Assembly (NCBI RefSeq): GCF_014694315.1 | Contig: NZ_JAAOXD010000003.1 | Coordinates: forward strand, 588,929 to 652,928 | Source of the DNA: Arthrobacter ipis | Lineage (GTDB): Bacteria > Actinomycetota > Actinomycetes > Actinomycetales > Micrococcaceae | Length of the DNA stretch: 64,000 nucleotides | Reading direction: 5' to 3' | In this document: one piece after another, positions 49,419-57,473 of the stretch | Layout: each line of letters begins with the position of its first letter | Numbering within the stretch: the first letter of the stretch is position 1 | Notes under the pieces: generated by a model | Told to the model about the DNA's origin: nothing | Seen by the model: only the letters and a program-made list of their open reading frames with translations | Database searches by the model: none | Translations under genes and position numbers: made by a program

Positions 49419-50573
49419 ATGCTCGTGCTCGTCATCAACTCCGGCTCGTCCTCGCTTAAGTACCAGGTGCGCGACGTCGCGGAAGGCAGCGTGCTCACCG
49501 AGGGACTGATTGAGCGGATCGGGGTGTCCAACGGCGGCCAGGGCGACGGCGAGGTGGTGGGCCCGGCGGACCATGCCGACGCCCTCGAGCAGGTGGACGC
49601 GGCCATTCATGAGGTGCTGGGCGAGAGACAGCTGGACGCAGTGGGGCACCGGGTGGTGCACGGCGGCGAGCGGTTCGGCGAGCCCGTGCTGATCGACAAC
49701 GAGATCACCCGCGCCATCGAACGGCTCAACCCGCTGGCGCCGCTGCACAACCCCGCCAACGTGCTGGGCATCCGCGCCATCACCAGGAAATGGCCGGACA
49801 TGCCGCAAGTGGCAGTGTTCGACACCGCATTCCACCGCAGCCTGCCGGAGCACGCCTGGCGCTACGCCGTTCCCGACGAGCTCTACACCAACCACGGGAT
49901 CCGCCGGTACGGCTTCCATGGGACCTCGCACGAATACGTCACGAACCGTGCTGCCGCGCTGCTGGATATCCCGGTGGAGGAGTTCGACGGCGTGATCGCC
50001 CACCTGGGCAACGGCGCCTCCGTCACGGCGATCCGGGGCGGCAAGTCCGTGGATACGTCGATGGGCTTCACGCCGCTGGAGGGCCTGGTCATGGGCACCC
50101 GCTCCGGCGACCTGGACCCGTCGATCCTGGTGTTCCTGGCCCGCACCGGCTGGAACGCCGAGGACCTCGATTCGATGCTCAACCGCGAGTCCGGGCTCAA
50201 GGGGCTGGCCGGCAATAACGACATGCGTTCGGTGGTGGAGGCGGCCGAGTCCGGCAACGCGCGCGCGGCCACTGCCCTGGCGGTCGCCTCCTACCGGCTC
50301 GCGAAGTACATCGGCGGCTACCACGTGGCGGTCGGCGGGGCGAAGGCGCTCGTGTTCACGGCCGGGATCGGCGAGAACTCGCACCAGTTCCGTGCCCTGG
50401 TGGCGGAGAAGTTGGGAGCGCTGGGCATTGAGCTCGACGCCGGGCAGAACAGTGAGCGGTCCAAGGAACCCCGCGTGATTTCCACCGAGGCCTCCGCCAT
50501 TCCCGTGCTGGTGGTGCCCACGGACGAAGAGCGGGCCATCGCCGAGGCAACAGCCGCCGTCGTCGGAGGCTAG
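49419..50573 (+). CDS. ackA: acetate kinase
   Basis: Converts acetyl phosphate and ADP to acetate and ATP. The nucleotide fold starts MLVLVINSGSSSLKYQV, and active-site motifs are HRVVHGGERF, VAVFDTAFHRSLPEHAW, RRYGFHGTSHEYV (catalytic region), VIAHLGNGASVTAI and LVFTAGIGENS. The TSMGFTPLEGLVMGTRSGD loop is intact. Length 384. Second gene of the operon; the pair would produce ATP during overflow metabolism. Confidence 0.97.
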   Translation: MLVLVINSGSSSLKYQVRDVAEGSVLTEGLIERIGVSNGGQGDGEVVGPADHADALEQVDAAIHEVLGERQLDAVGHRVVHGGERFGEPVLIDNEITRAIERLNPLAPLHNPANVLGIRAITRKWPDMPQVAVFDTAFHRSLPEHAWRYAVPDELYTNHGIRRYGFHGTSHEYVTNRAAALLDIPVEEFDGVIAHLGNGASVTAIRGGKSVDTSMGFTPLEGLVMGTRSGDLDPSILVFLARTGWNAEDLDSMLNRESGLKGLAGNNDMRSVVEAAESGNARAATALAVASYRLAKYIGGYHVAVGGAKALVFTAGIGENSHQFRALVAEKLGALGIELDAGQNSERSKEPRVISTEASAIPVLVVPTDEERAIAEATAAVVGG

Positions 50574-50587
50574 GCTGATGGGCGTTT

Positions 50588-50736
50588 CCGCTGGTTGAGC
50601 TTGTCGAAACCGCGAGCCCGGGCCGACGTTGTTTTGCCAAGTATGGCCGCGTGGCACGAATTCAGGCGGCCACTATTGGTTATCCGGCGGTGCGAGCGGG
50701 CTCAAACGGCCGGATCTCGACACGCTCGATCAGCGG
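50588..50736. repeat. nested extragenic repeat: TTGAGCTTGTCGAAACC arms around a GGCC palindrome
   Basis: Outer arms 50588-50611 and 50713-50736 are inverted copies with 19 of 24 bases matching (CCGCTGgttgagcttgtcga type). Inside is the GGCCGC/GCGGCC pair of the CCAAnnnTGGCCGC family at about 50636-50682. It fills the 186-base gap after ackA. Neither has a coding frame of note. Confidence 0.7.
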
Positions 50737-50759
50737 GAACGCCCCCGATCTGCGGCGGC

Positions 50760-52295
50760 TCAGCCGGGCCACACGTCCTGCCTGGCCAGGCGTTCGGTGA
50801 ACTCGGCGGCGGGGAGGGGGCGGCTGAAGTAGTAGCCCTGCCCGCTGATGCAGCCCGTGCTGCGGAGGTGCTCGGCCTGCTCCGCGTTCTCGACGCCCTC
50901 CCACACGGCCTCGAGCCCGCAGGCCCGGATGAGCTGGAGGATGGCCGCGATCAGGGCCGGCTGCGCGGGGTCGCTGCCGAGGGCGGTGAGCAGCGTCCGG
51001 TCCACCTTGACCCGGTCCACGGGCAGGCGCCGGAGGTAGCTGATGGACGAGTACCCGGTACCGAAGTCGTCGATCTCCAGGCCCACACCGAGCTTCCGGA
51101 GGCTCGCGAGCGTGTACCTGTCGAGCTCGTTGCCTTGGATAATGGCGCCTTCCGTGAGCTCCAGGACCAGGAGGGACGGCTCGAGGTCCGCGGCGGTGAG
51201 CGCTTCCCGGACGTCCTCAATGAATTGAAGCCGCTGAAGGTCCGACGCCGTAATGTTGATGCGCATATCGAAGTTGTGCCGGCGGGTTGCGGGAGACGAT
51301 CTCCAGAGCCGGAGCTGCTCAACCGCATTCTTCAGCACCCAATTGCCAAGCTCCGAGATGAGGCCGGTTTCTTCGGCGATTGGGATGAATTCGTCCGGCA
51401 TGATCAGGCCGCGCTTGGGGTGTTTCCAGCGGACCAAGGCCTCCACGCCTTCGATTTTGCCGGAGGCAAGTTCGATGACCGGCTGGTAGTACAGCACCAG
51501 CTGGTCCTTGGCGATGGCCTCGCGCAGTTCCCCCACCAGCTGGTTGCGGAGCTGCCGGGCATGCAGCATGGCCGGTTCGAACACGCGGAGCTTGTTGCGG
51601 CCATCGGCCTTGGAGGCGTACATCGCGATGTCCGCCTCAATCAGCAGTTCCTCCGACGTCTCGCCGGGATCCGCGATCCGAAGCCCCAGGCTCGCGCCGC
51701 AACGGATGGTCTTGCCGTCCACTTGAAGGGTTCCGTTGAGCGAATCCAGGATCCGGTTTCCGACGGCGGCTGCCTTGGCCGGCGTGGTGGCAGGGAGCAG
51801 GACGGCGAACTCGTCGCCGCCCAGCCGGGCCACCATGTCGCCGTCGCGCACGCACGAGCTGATCCGTGCGCCGACCGTTGCCAGCACCTGGTCGCCCATG
51901 GAGTGGCCGTACGAATCATTGATGCTCTTGAAGGCGTCCAGGTCCAGCAGCAGCAGCGCCGGCGGAAGCCCGCCGTCGGCCACCTCTGTCTGGGCAGCGT
52001 TGACGGCGCTGACCAGCGCCGACCTGTTGTAGAGTCCCGTCAGGGAATCGGTGAGCGCCATCTGCTGCAGCTCTTGGTGCGCCTCGTTGAGCATGCGCGT
52101 GCGCAGTTCCACGCGCTCCTCGAGCTCCTGGTAGATGATCTGCAGGTCCTCGGCGAGCAGGTTGGTGCCCATGATCACCGCGTCCAGCTCGTCCCTGGCT
52201 TCGGAGATTTCAATGCGCGAGTGGAGTTCCCCGGCTGCCAGGCGGACTATGCCGTCGAGCAGTTTCCCCAGCCGGGGATCGTCGTTAGAGAACAT
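50760..52295 (-). CDS. GGDEF-EAL cyclic-di-GMP turnover protein
   Basis: Cytosolic signalling enzyme of 511 residues, counting from ATG 52295 (a TTG at 52301 is possible). A HAMP-like head (LAAGELHSRIEISEARDELD) and coiled coil (~50-75) precede a GGDEF domain, with RLGGDEFAVLLP at ~159, and an EAL domain with EGVEALVRWKHP, IDDFGTGYSSISYL and DRVKVDRTLL. Both domains keep their signatures, so synthesis and breakdown are possible. No transmembrane segment. Third gene of the TPR/STAS-like/GGDEF-EAL operon, overlapping the STAS-like stop. Confidence 0.94.
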   Translation of the reverse strand: MFSNDDPRLGKLLDGIVRLAAGELHSRIEISEARDELDAVIMGTNLLAEDLQIIYQELEERVELRTRMLNEAHQELQQMALTDSLTGLYNRSALVSAVNAAQTEVADGGLPPALLLLDLDAFKSINDSYGHSMGDQVLATVGARISSCVRDGDMVARLGGDEFAVLLPATTPAKAAAVGNRILDSLNGTLQVDGKTIRCGASLGLRIADPGETSEELLIEADIAMYASKADGRNKLRVFEPAMLHARQLRNQLVGELREAIAKDQLVLYYQPVIELASGKIEGVEALVRWKHPKRGLIMPDEFIPIAEETGLISELGNWVLKNAVEQLRLWRSSPATRRHNFDMRINITASDLQRLQFIEDVREALTAADLEPSLLVLELTEGAIIQGNELDRYTLASLRKLGVGLEIDDFGTGYSSISYLRRLPVDRVKVDRTLLTALGSDPAQPALIAAILQLIRACGLEAVWEGVENAEQAEHLRSTGCISGQGYYFSRPLPAAEFTERLARQDVWPG

Positions 52296-52701
52296 GGTCA
52301 ACGCGGCTCAACCAGTCGAGGGCGTCGTTTTCGGCGGTGAAATAGCGGGCCGGCACGGAGCTGAATTCACCGCCCAGCAGAAAGTGCCCCAGCAGCCTGT
52401 CCACCGGGGATTCGCCCAGGATCGCCCAAGCGGATACCGACGGTATCGCTGCGTAGGCAGCCCGTGCCGCACGGGTCACGGAGGCCACTCCCGTCAGTTC
52501 AAGTACGACGGCGACCCTCCGGTCTCCCGCCAGCTCGCCGAGGCGGCGGTGCAGTTGGGCGGCCGCGGTCTCGTTCAGGTGCACGCCGGGCGGGAGGACC
52601 GCCTTGACGGCGAGGTCGGGCAACACAGTAAAGACGGCAGCGGCGGGAGGCGCCCCGGGCTGCAGCAGCGCGGCACCGGGAAACGCTCTGGCTTCTGGCA
52701 T
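52285..52701 (-). CDS. STAS/SpoIIAA-like protein (DUF7793-type), copy 1
   Basis: A 138-residue protein with a C-terminal half AWAILGESPVDRLLGHFLLG then PARYFTAENDALDWL. It closely follows the paralogue at 56069 (ALLGSSPVDRVMANFFLG, PTRFFTSEVDALAWL). The centre VVLELTGVASVTRAARAAYA resembles the beta-alpha fold of STAS or SpoIIAA-like proteins. Function unknown; such folds often bind regulators or lipids. Start is immediately after the TPR stop, and it overlaps the GGDEF-EAL gene, so it is tightly coupled. Confidence 0.8.
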   Translation of the reverse strand: MPEARAFPGAALLQPGAPPAAAVFTVLPDLAVKAVLPPGVHLNETAAAQLHRRLGELAGDRRVAVVLELTGVASVTRAARAAYAAIPSVSAWAILGESPVDRLLGHFLLGGEFSSVPARYFTAENDALDWLSRVDHVL

Positions 52702-53763
52702 TTACCCCCCCTGGAGAAATTGCTGTTGGCGCCGGTCCGAAGGCTCCGCTGAGGCGATGAAACCACGGACGGTGGCGCTACGCTCCGGTGCAGCAGCTGT
52801 ATCGAACAGCGTAGCGGCATCGTCAAGCATCTGCAGCGATTTCGGTTCGTGTCCCTGGGCCATCAGTGCCTTGCCCAGGATGAAGGTGGCTTCGGCCGCG
52901 GTTTGGGTGGCAAGGATGGGGAACTGGCTGCGAAGCGGAGTCAGGAGGCTGATTGCCGTTTCCATGTCCCCGGTGAGGTAGCACCAGTGGGCGCGGACCA
53001 GTGACATCTCCAGGATGTCCCGTTCGCTGCCGCCCACCACTTCGGTGGCAAGTTCCGCACGTTCTATGCAGCGCAGCGTTGCGGCGTCAGCCAGCTTGGC
53101 CTGCAGGCGCATTTCCGCGGAGGCGCGGTTGAAGCGAGCCCAGAGGTCGACGTCCTGGGAGGGGGAGAGTTTGCCCGCGGCCAGGTCGTGGTAGTGGCCG
53201 CCTTCACTGACCCGGTCGCTGAGAAACGCGACGTTGCCAATAACCCAGTAGGCCTTGCCGGCCGTATCTTCGTCCACGTGGTCGGTGAGCAGCGACTCAA
53301 GGTCCATGCATTCCCGCCAGGCGTCCTCGAGCCGGCCACTTTCCGCGAGGGCCGCGATCAGGGCCTGCTGGGCGTGGATGTGCAGGTAGACGTTCTCGAA
53401 GTCGCCGGCCACCAGGCCCGCTGCGGTGGAAGCGGCATCTACAGCCTCGTGGAGCCGGCCAAGGCCCTGCAGCGAATGTGCCAGCAGCATTGCGGCCCGG
53501 GCACCCAGGTCGGGGGCCGAACCCGCAACCGGATGGGCTGCGAGTTCCGCGGCGAGCTTCTGGCACTCCTGCATGGCGCCTTGGTCCCGCAGGCATTCGG
53601 CCTGCAGCAGGACCATCTTCCACCAGCGCAGCTCGTCACCGGCCTCCCGGGCCAGTTCCGCGGCGTGCCCGGCCTGGTCATGTCCGGCGGTGTAGTCCCG
53701 CCGCTTCCAGCTTTCGCGCGCAGCCAGCTCTGCAATCACGAAGGGGGACAGGTCACGCTGCAT
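52702..53763 (-). CDS. tetratricopeptide-repeat protein of the signalling locus
   Basis: A 353-residue all-helical protein with TPR-like repeats (WWKMVLLQAECLRDQGAMQE, LLAHSLQGLGRLHEAVDAAS, HIHAQQALIAALAESGRLED, SLVRAHWCYLTGDMETAISL, FILGKALMAQGHEPKSLQML). There is no DNA-binding or catalytic domain, nor signal peptide. TPR folds bind peptides or proteins. I choose ATG 53763, seven bases after GGGAG; the frame runs further upstream to 54003 through the divergent promoter. First gene of the operon, facing away from the peptide gene 218 bases off. Confidence 0.8.
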   Translation of the reverse strand: MQRDLSPFVIAELAARESWKRRDYTAGHDQAGHAAELAREAGDELRWWKMVLLQAECLRDQGAMQECQKLAAELAAHPVAGSAPDLGARAAMLLAHSLQGLGRLHEAVDAASTAAGLVAGDFENVYLHIHAQQALIAALAESGRLEDAWRECMDLESLLTDHVDEDTAGKAYWVIGNVAFLSDRVSEGGHYHDLAAGKLSPSQDVDLWARFNRASAEMRLQAKLADAATLRCIERAELATEVVGGSERDILEMSLVRAHWCYLTGDMETAISLLTPLRSQFPILATQTAAEATFILGKALMAQGHEPKSLQMLDDAATLFDTAAAPERSATVRGFIASAEPSDRRQQQFLQGG

Positions 53764-53921
53764 AGGCATGCTCCCAATTATCCACAATCCCGTCCAGGGG
53801 AGGACGGGGTACGAGGCAGAAAAACGGTTGTTACGGGAATTGCAAGTCCGGGCGGAAAAAACATGGCGAATCCTTCGGAATTGACAGGATTTGACTTGAC
53901 CAAACCTTGATCTGATGACCG

Positions 53922-53927
53922 TATACT
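53922..53927 (+). promoter_or_regulatory. candidate -10 box of the peptide gene
   Basis: TATACT at 53922-53927 lies 54 bases upstream of the peptide ATG. TTGACC at 53896-53901 is a possible -35 element, though its spacing of 20 bases is long. Confidence 0.4.
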
Positions 53928-53981
53928 GTCGCCGTAATGTGCAATTCGGGTTAAGGCTACAAACAACGAAGGGGACAGCGG

Positions 53982-54140
53982 ATGAAGAAACTTGCCGCAA
54001 CACTAGTTATGACCGGCATCCTTGCAGTTGCAGGCTTCGCCGCTCCTGCCAATGCGGCGTCGAAGGACAAGGACAGCTCCACGTCCTCCACTTCGAGCTC
54101 CGAGGTCAATTACGCCAGCGTCGGCTGGTGGCCCCACTAG
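53982..54140 (+). CDS. small secreted peptide ending SVGWWPH
   Basis: A 52-residue gene with a clear signal peptide (KKLAATLVMTGILAVAGFAA, AxA cleavage after ANA25). The mature product of about 27 residues is AASKDK, a Ser/Thr-rich segment, and EVNYASVGWWPH at the C-terminus. GAAGGGG sits ahead of ATG 53982. Its own terminator follows. The twin Trp at the C-terminus recalls bacterial peptide pheromones of the streptococcal ComS/XIP type, but this is only a likeness. It faces away from a TPR gene and is convergent with a histidine kinase gene. Confidence 0.75.
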   Translation: MKKLAATLVMTGILAVAGFAAPANAASKDKDSSTSSTSSSEVNYASVGWWPH

Positions 54141-54167
54141 GATTGGCCCCTGGCCAAGCAAAATTGC

Positions 54168-54204
54168 GAAAGCCGCCCCGGACCTAATGGCCGGGGCGGC
54201 TTTC
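54168..54204. terminator. bidirectional terminator, peptide and kinase genes
   Basis: A perfect 14-bp stem (GAAAGCCGCCCCGG/CCGGGGCGGCTTTC) with a nine-base loop. Ends of the stem are A/T, with a TTTC on both strands. Lies 28 bases after the peptide stop. Confidence 0.85.
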
Positions 54205-54224
54205 GTTTGGGCTCAGCTGGTTGT

Positions 54225-55934
54225 TTAGGCGTCGGGCGTGGGGAGACCGGACCCTGCGTCGTCGTTCTCCTCGGGCTTTTCCTCGGGCTGGGGCCCGTCG
54301 ACCGGAAGGGTCACGGATACGGTGGTTCCCTTGCCCAGAACGGACGAAAGGTCCAGTGAGCCGCCATGGCGCCGGACGATGTCCTGTGCGATGGCGAGTC
54401 CCAGACCGCTGCCCGGGATGGCGGCAGAGGAAGCGTTGGATGCCCGGTAGAAACGCGTGAACACCTGGGCGATTTCCTGATCGGGAATCCCCACGCCTGT
54501 GTCCGTGATGCTCACGGCGGCGCGGGGGCTCCCGGCTGCGGAGTCAGCGGACATGAAGGTGATGCTGATCCGGCCGCCATGGGGGGTGAACTTGATGGCG
54601 TTCGCCACGATGTTGGTGAAGACCTGCTCCAGCTGGGCCTCGTCGGCCTGGACCTTGACGTCCTCGTGCGAGTCGGCACCGGCGATGGCGACGTTCCGCG
54701 ACTCGGCGAGCGGGCGCAGTGCGGCAACGACGATCCGCAGGACCTGGCCGAGCTCCACCTGCTTGAGGTTCAGGTTGCTGGGGGTGTCCTGCTGGGAGAC
54801 CGTGAGCATGTCCTCGATCAGCCGTCGGAGGCGGTCGGAGTTCCGCGAGATGACGTCCATCATGGATTCGATGCCCGCGGGAACGGGGCCGCCGGCTCCA
54901 TCGCGGATCATGTCGAGGTACGCCGTGATGGACGTGAGCGGCGTGCGGAGCTCGTGGTTGACCGTGGCTAGGAAGTCTGTCTTGGCCTTGTCCAGTTCCC
55001 GCAGCTGCTGCAGCACCTGCAACTGGGCGCTGATCAGGTGGCCTTGGATAAGGCTGTGGGCGAGGTTGCCGGCGACGTGCTGGATTAGGGCGATCTCGGC
55101 CCTGGTCCAGTCGCGGGGTCCCGCCACCTGCGCTATCCAGACGATCCCCAGGGCCGTCTCGCCTTCTCCCACGGGCAGGGCAACCGACGCGCGGACCGGG
55201 CCCAGGCCGGACCACTCCCGCAATCCCTCGGCCAGTGCTGCCGACTGCTCCGTCTGGTGGTCCGGAACCGCGAGGGCCTCGGCTGCCGACCACAGCGACG
55301 TCGTCTGCTGCCGGGCAGCATCCTCGAAGGAACCGAGCGTGTCCGGCAGCTTGGAGTTGCCGGGCAGGCACCACTGGGCGCTGATCCTCGGCACGCGCGA
55401 ATCCTGGAAGGTGGTGAACCAGACGTGGTCCACCCCAAGGGATTCCCCGAAGCCGCGGACCAGGTGCCCCGCCATCTGCTGGGGGCTGTTGGTGCCGCGG
55501 ATGGCGGCTGAGACGTTCCGGAGGCTTTCGCGCAGAAACTCGGCTTCAGCCCGGATGCGGCGGCGTTCCCGGGCCCGGCCAATGAGCGTTTCCACCCGGT
55601 GGGTCAGCTCCCGGGCAGCTGCGTCGTAGGAGATGTAGTCGGCGATGCCCCAAGGTTCGAGCTGGGCCAGGTCGAAGTCGCCGGCGAGGTCCACCAGCAG
55701 CAGCACCGGGGTGCCCTCCCACGCGTACCCGTCCGTCAGTTCAGTATCAAGAAGTACGACGGCGGCGCTGTTGCCTTCCAGCACATTGGCGAGTGATCCG
55801 GCGTCGGGCGCTTTGCGGACGGTAAAACCCGCACCGGCGAGAACCGACGCCACGGCGTCCAGACGGGCGGCATCGGTGAGCGCGACCACCGCCTCGCGAG
55901 GTGCGGAGGCAGACTCCGCCGGTGCCTGGACCAT
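54225..55934 (-). CDS. GAF-domain sensor histidine kinase with receiver-like N-terminus
   Basis: Cytosolic kinase of 569 residues. Residues 15-115 look like a degenerate receiver (AVVLLDTELTDGYAWEG). A GAF domain (~135-300) follows, with NVSAAIRGTNSPQQMAGHLV and ALPVGEGETALGIVWIAQ. HisKA has the phospho-acceptor at His327 in FLATVNHELRTPLTS. HATPase blocks: VFTNIVANAIKFTP (N), SITDTGVGIPDQ (G1), GSGLGLAIAQDIV (G2). No transmembrane segment, so the signal is probably intracellular or diffusible. No response regulator lies beside it. Overlaps nothing. Confidence 0.93.
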   Translation of the reverse strand: MVQAPAESASAPREAVVALTDAARLDAVASVLAGAGFTVRKAPDAGSLANVLEGNSAAVVLLDTELTDGYAWEGTPVLLLVDLAGDFDLAQLEPWGIADYISYDAAARELTHRVETLIGRARERRRIRAEAEFLRESLRNVSAAIRGTNSPQQMAGHLVRGFGESLGVDHVWFTTFQDSRVPRISAQWCLPGNSKLPDTLGSFEDAARQQTTSLWSAAEALAVPDHQTEQSAALAEGLREWSGLGPVRASVALPVGEGETALGIVWIAQVAGPRDWTRAEIALIQHVAGNLAHSLIQGHLISAQLQVLQQLRELDKAKTDFLATVNHELRTPLTSITAYLDMIRDGAGGPVPAGIESMMDVISRNSDRLRRLIEDMLTVSQQDTPSNLNLKQVELGQVLRIVVAALRPLAESRNVAIAGADSHEDVKVQADEAQLEQVFTNIVANAIKFTPHGGRISITFMSADSAAGSPRAAVSITDTGVGIPDQEIAQVFTRFYRASNASSAAIPGSGLGLAIAQDIVRRHGGSLDLSSVLGKGTTVSVTLPVDGPQPEEKPEENDDAGSGLPTPDA

Positions 55935-56068
55935 GTGCCCCCTGTGTTGCGAGTGCCTTTTGAGGCTACCGTGACTTTGGACTCACATTATCAGCCCGCG
56001 GAGCGTTGGCCGCGTACGGAATGGCTGTACCTTGATACTTGTCCCCTTAGCCATCGCGGAGGTTTGAT

Positions 56069-56443
56069 TTGGATTCCCACAGCACGGGCCGGCACACGCT
56101 GTTCGACTTGGAATTGGATCCCGAACATCTGCTGCGGCTGACCTGGGCCCGGGACGCCAGCATCACCGAGGCCGATGCCGAGGCTGCCATGGAGAAGGTG
56201 AACCTCCTTTGCGGTCAGAACATGCATCCCATGCTCGTGGACATGGCCACGACCGCCGATGTGAGCCGCGGCGCGCGTGCCGTCTTCGGTCGTCCGTGCC
56301 AGGCCTCAAGGATCGCGCTGCTCGGTTCGTCTCCCGTGGACCGGGTGATGGCCAACTTCTTCCTGGGCATCAACAGGCTCCCGTGCCCCACAAGGTTTTT
56401 CACCTCCGAGGTCGACGCCCTCGCCTGGCTGAAGCTCAGCTAG
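56069..56443 (+). CDS. STAS/SpoIIAA-like protein (DUF7793-type), copy 2
   Basis: A 124-residue protein: LFDLELDPEHLLRLTWARDA, HPMLVDMATTADVSRGARAV, ALLGSSPVDRVMANFFLGIN, PTRFFTSEVDALAWLKLS. It is a paralogue of the gene at 52285. The TTG at 56069 is chosen because GGAGG precedes it by six bases. It stands divergent to the kinase gene, 134 bases away. Role unknown, but both copies flank the peptide locus. Confidence 0.78.
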   Translation: MDSHSTGRHTLFDLELDPEHLLRLTWARDASITEADAEAAMEKVNLLCGQNMHPMLVDMATTADVSRGARAVFGRPCQASRIALLGSSPVDRVMANFFLGINRLPCPTRFFTSEVDALAWLKLS

Positions 56444-56488
56444 CCCCAGGTTCTGCCCGCCGACTCTCCGGCTGGCTCCCTCGCGCCC

Positions 56489-57298
56489 TCAGCGTGCCTG
56501 GAGCACCGCGAAATAGCCCGGGATCTGTTCGGGGCGGTCAGCAGACGTGAGGGGCCGCGTTTCAATGGTGACCGGGCCGTCTTCCACCACATCCCACTGG
56601 GCCTCCGGAAAGGCCCGCCTGCGCTGCTCGGCGCCGAAGCGGCCGGGGATGGGCAGGGCCCGGATGGCCTTTTCGAGTGGTCCGGGGATGAAGTGCAGTG
56701 TCGCACCAAGATGGCTGACGTACTGGATGGGATTCCCTCGGAAGTTGGTCTCGGCCAGGAACACGCGGCCGCGTTTGCCCACGAGCGGGTGCAGCTGCCC
56801 GGCCAACGCCGCCTGGGCAGGCCGTTTCAGCACGTGGAGGACGCCCCGGATGAAGATGTTGGCTTCACCGGAGAATCCGGCTGCGGCCAGGGCGTCGGCC
56901 ACGGCACGGGTGCCCGCGGGGGCTGTCATGTCGGCCGCGACGTAGGCGACCCGCTCAAGTCCTTCAGATTCGGCGGACGCACGGGCTACGGCGTTGGCTG
57001 AGACGTCCACCCCCAGAACAAACGGAAAGTAGGGGGCAAGCGCGCGGCTGAAGACACCGCTGCCGCACCCGACATCGACGATGGGAATGTTGGGGTCCAG
57101 CTGCCGCGTCAGGTGCTCCAGATACGCCTGCAGCTCGTGGTCACTGCCGGAATCCCACAGCACGTCGCCGCGGGCGCCGGTGGCCCCGACCCTGCCCCAG
57201 TACTGGTCCCAGGCGACACCGCGGTCTTTTGGCGCGTTCGAGGACAGCTTCACCAGTTTCGGGAGCAGCAGGTATTTCTTGAGCGCCGAGAGCATCAC
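56489..57298 (-). CDS. class I SAM-dependent methyltransferase
   Basis: A 269-residue methyltransferase. IPIVDVGCGSGVFSRALAPY is motif I (DxGxG), FVLGVDVSANAVARASAE binds the adenosyl ribose, and VAYVAADMTAPAG gives motif II. The downstream RGVLHVLKRPAQAALAGQLH fits motif III. Substrate not clear. Ends next to the GGCC palindrome. Confidence 0.9.
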   Translation of the reverse strand: MMLSALKKYLLLPKLVKLSSNAPKDRGVAWDQYWGRVGATGARGDVLWDSGSDHELQAYLEHLTRQLDPNIPIVDVGCGSGVFSRALAPYFPFVLGVDVSANAVARASAESEGLERVAYVAADMTAPAGTRAVADALAAAGFSGEANIFIRGVLHVLKRPAQAALAGQLHPLVGKRGRVFLAETNFRGNPIQYVSHLGATLHFIPGPLEKAIRALPIPGRFGAEQRRRAFPEAQWDVVEDGPVTIETRPLTSADRPEQIPGYFAVLQAR

Positions 57299-57402
57299 TT
57301 AAATATATGTTGCCTGGGACACATCCCCGTTCAGCGCGAGCCCGTGGCCCGCGCCCGTCATGTCACCGCTCAAACCGCCGTCGCGCGTCGTCGGGTCCGC
57401 CG

Positions 57403-57454
57403 ATTGCCAAAAATGGCCGCCTGGGGAGGTTCTCAGACGGCCATTTTTGGTAAT
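57403..57454. repeat. palindromic repeat, CCAAAAATGGCCG type
   Basis: ATTGCCAAAAATGGCCG (57403-57419) with CGGCCATTTTTGGTAAT (57438-57454), 17 bp including one G-T pair. It belongs to the family seen at 9140, 10266 and 50636. It lies downstream of both neighbouring minus- and plus-strand contexts and has no coding content. Confidence 0.85.
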
Positions 57455-57473
57455 GCGACGACTTGCCGGGGGT

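Noticed and set aside
53982-54140. Lanthipeptide or lasso precursor
   Set aside because: No LanB, LanC, LanM, lasso cyclase or similar maturation enzyme is nearby, and the peptide has a standard secretion signal and no Cys.
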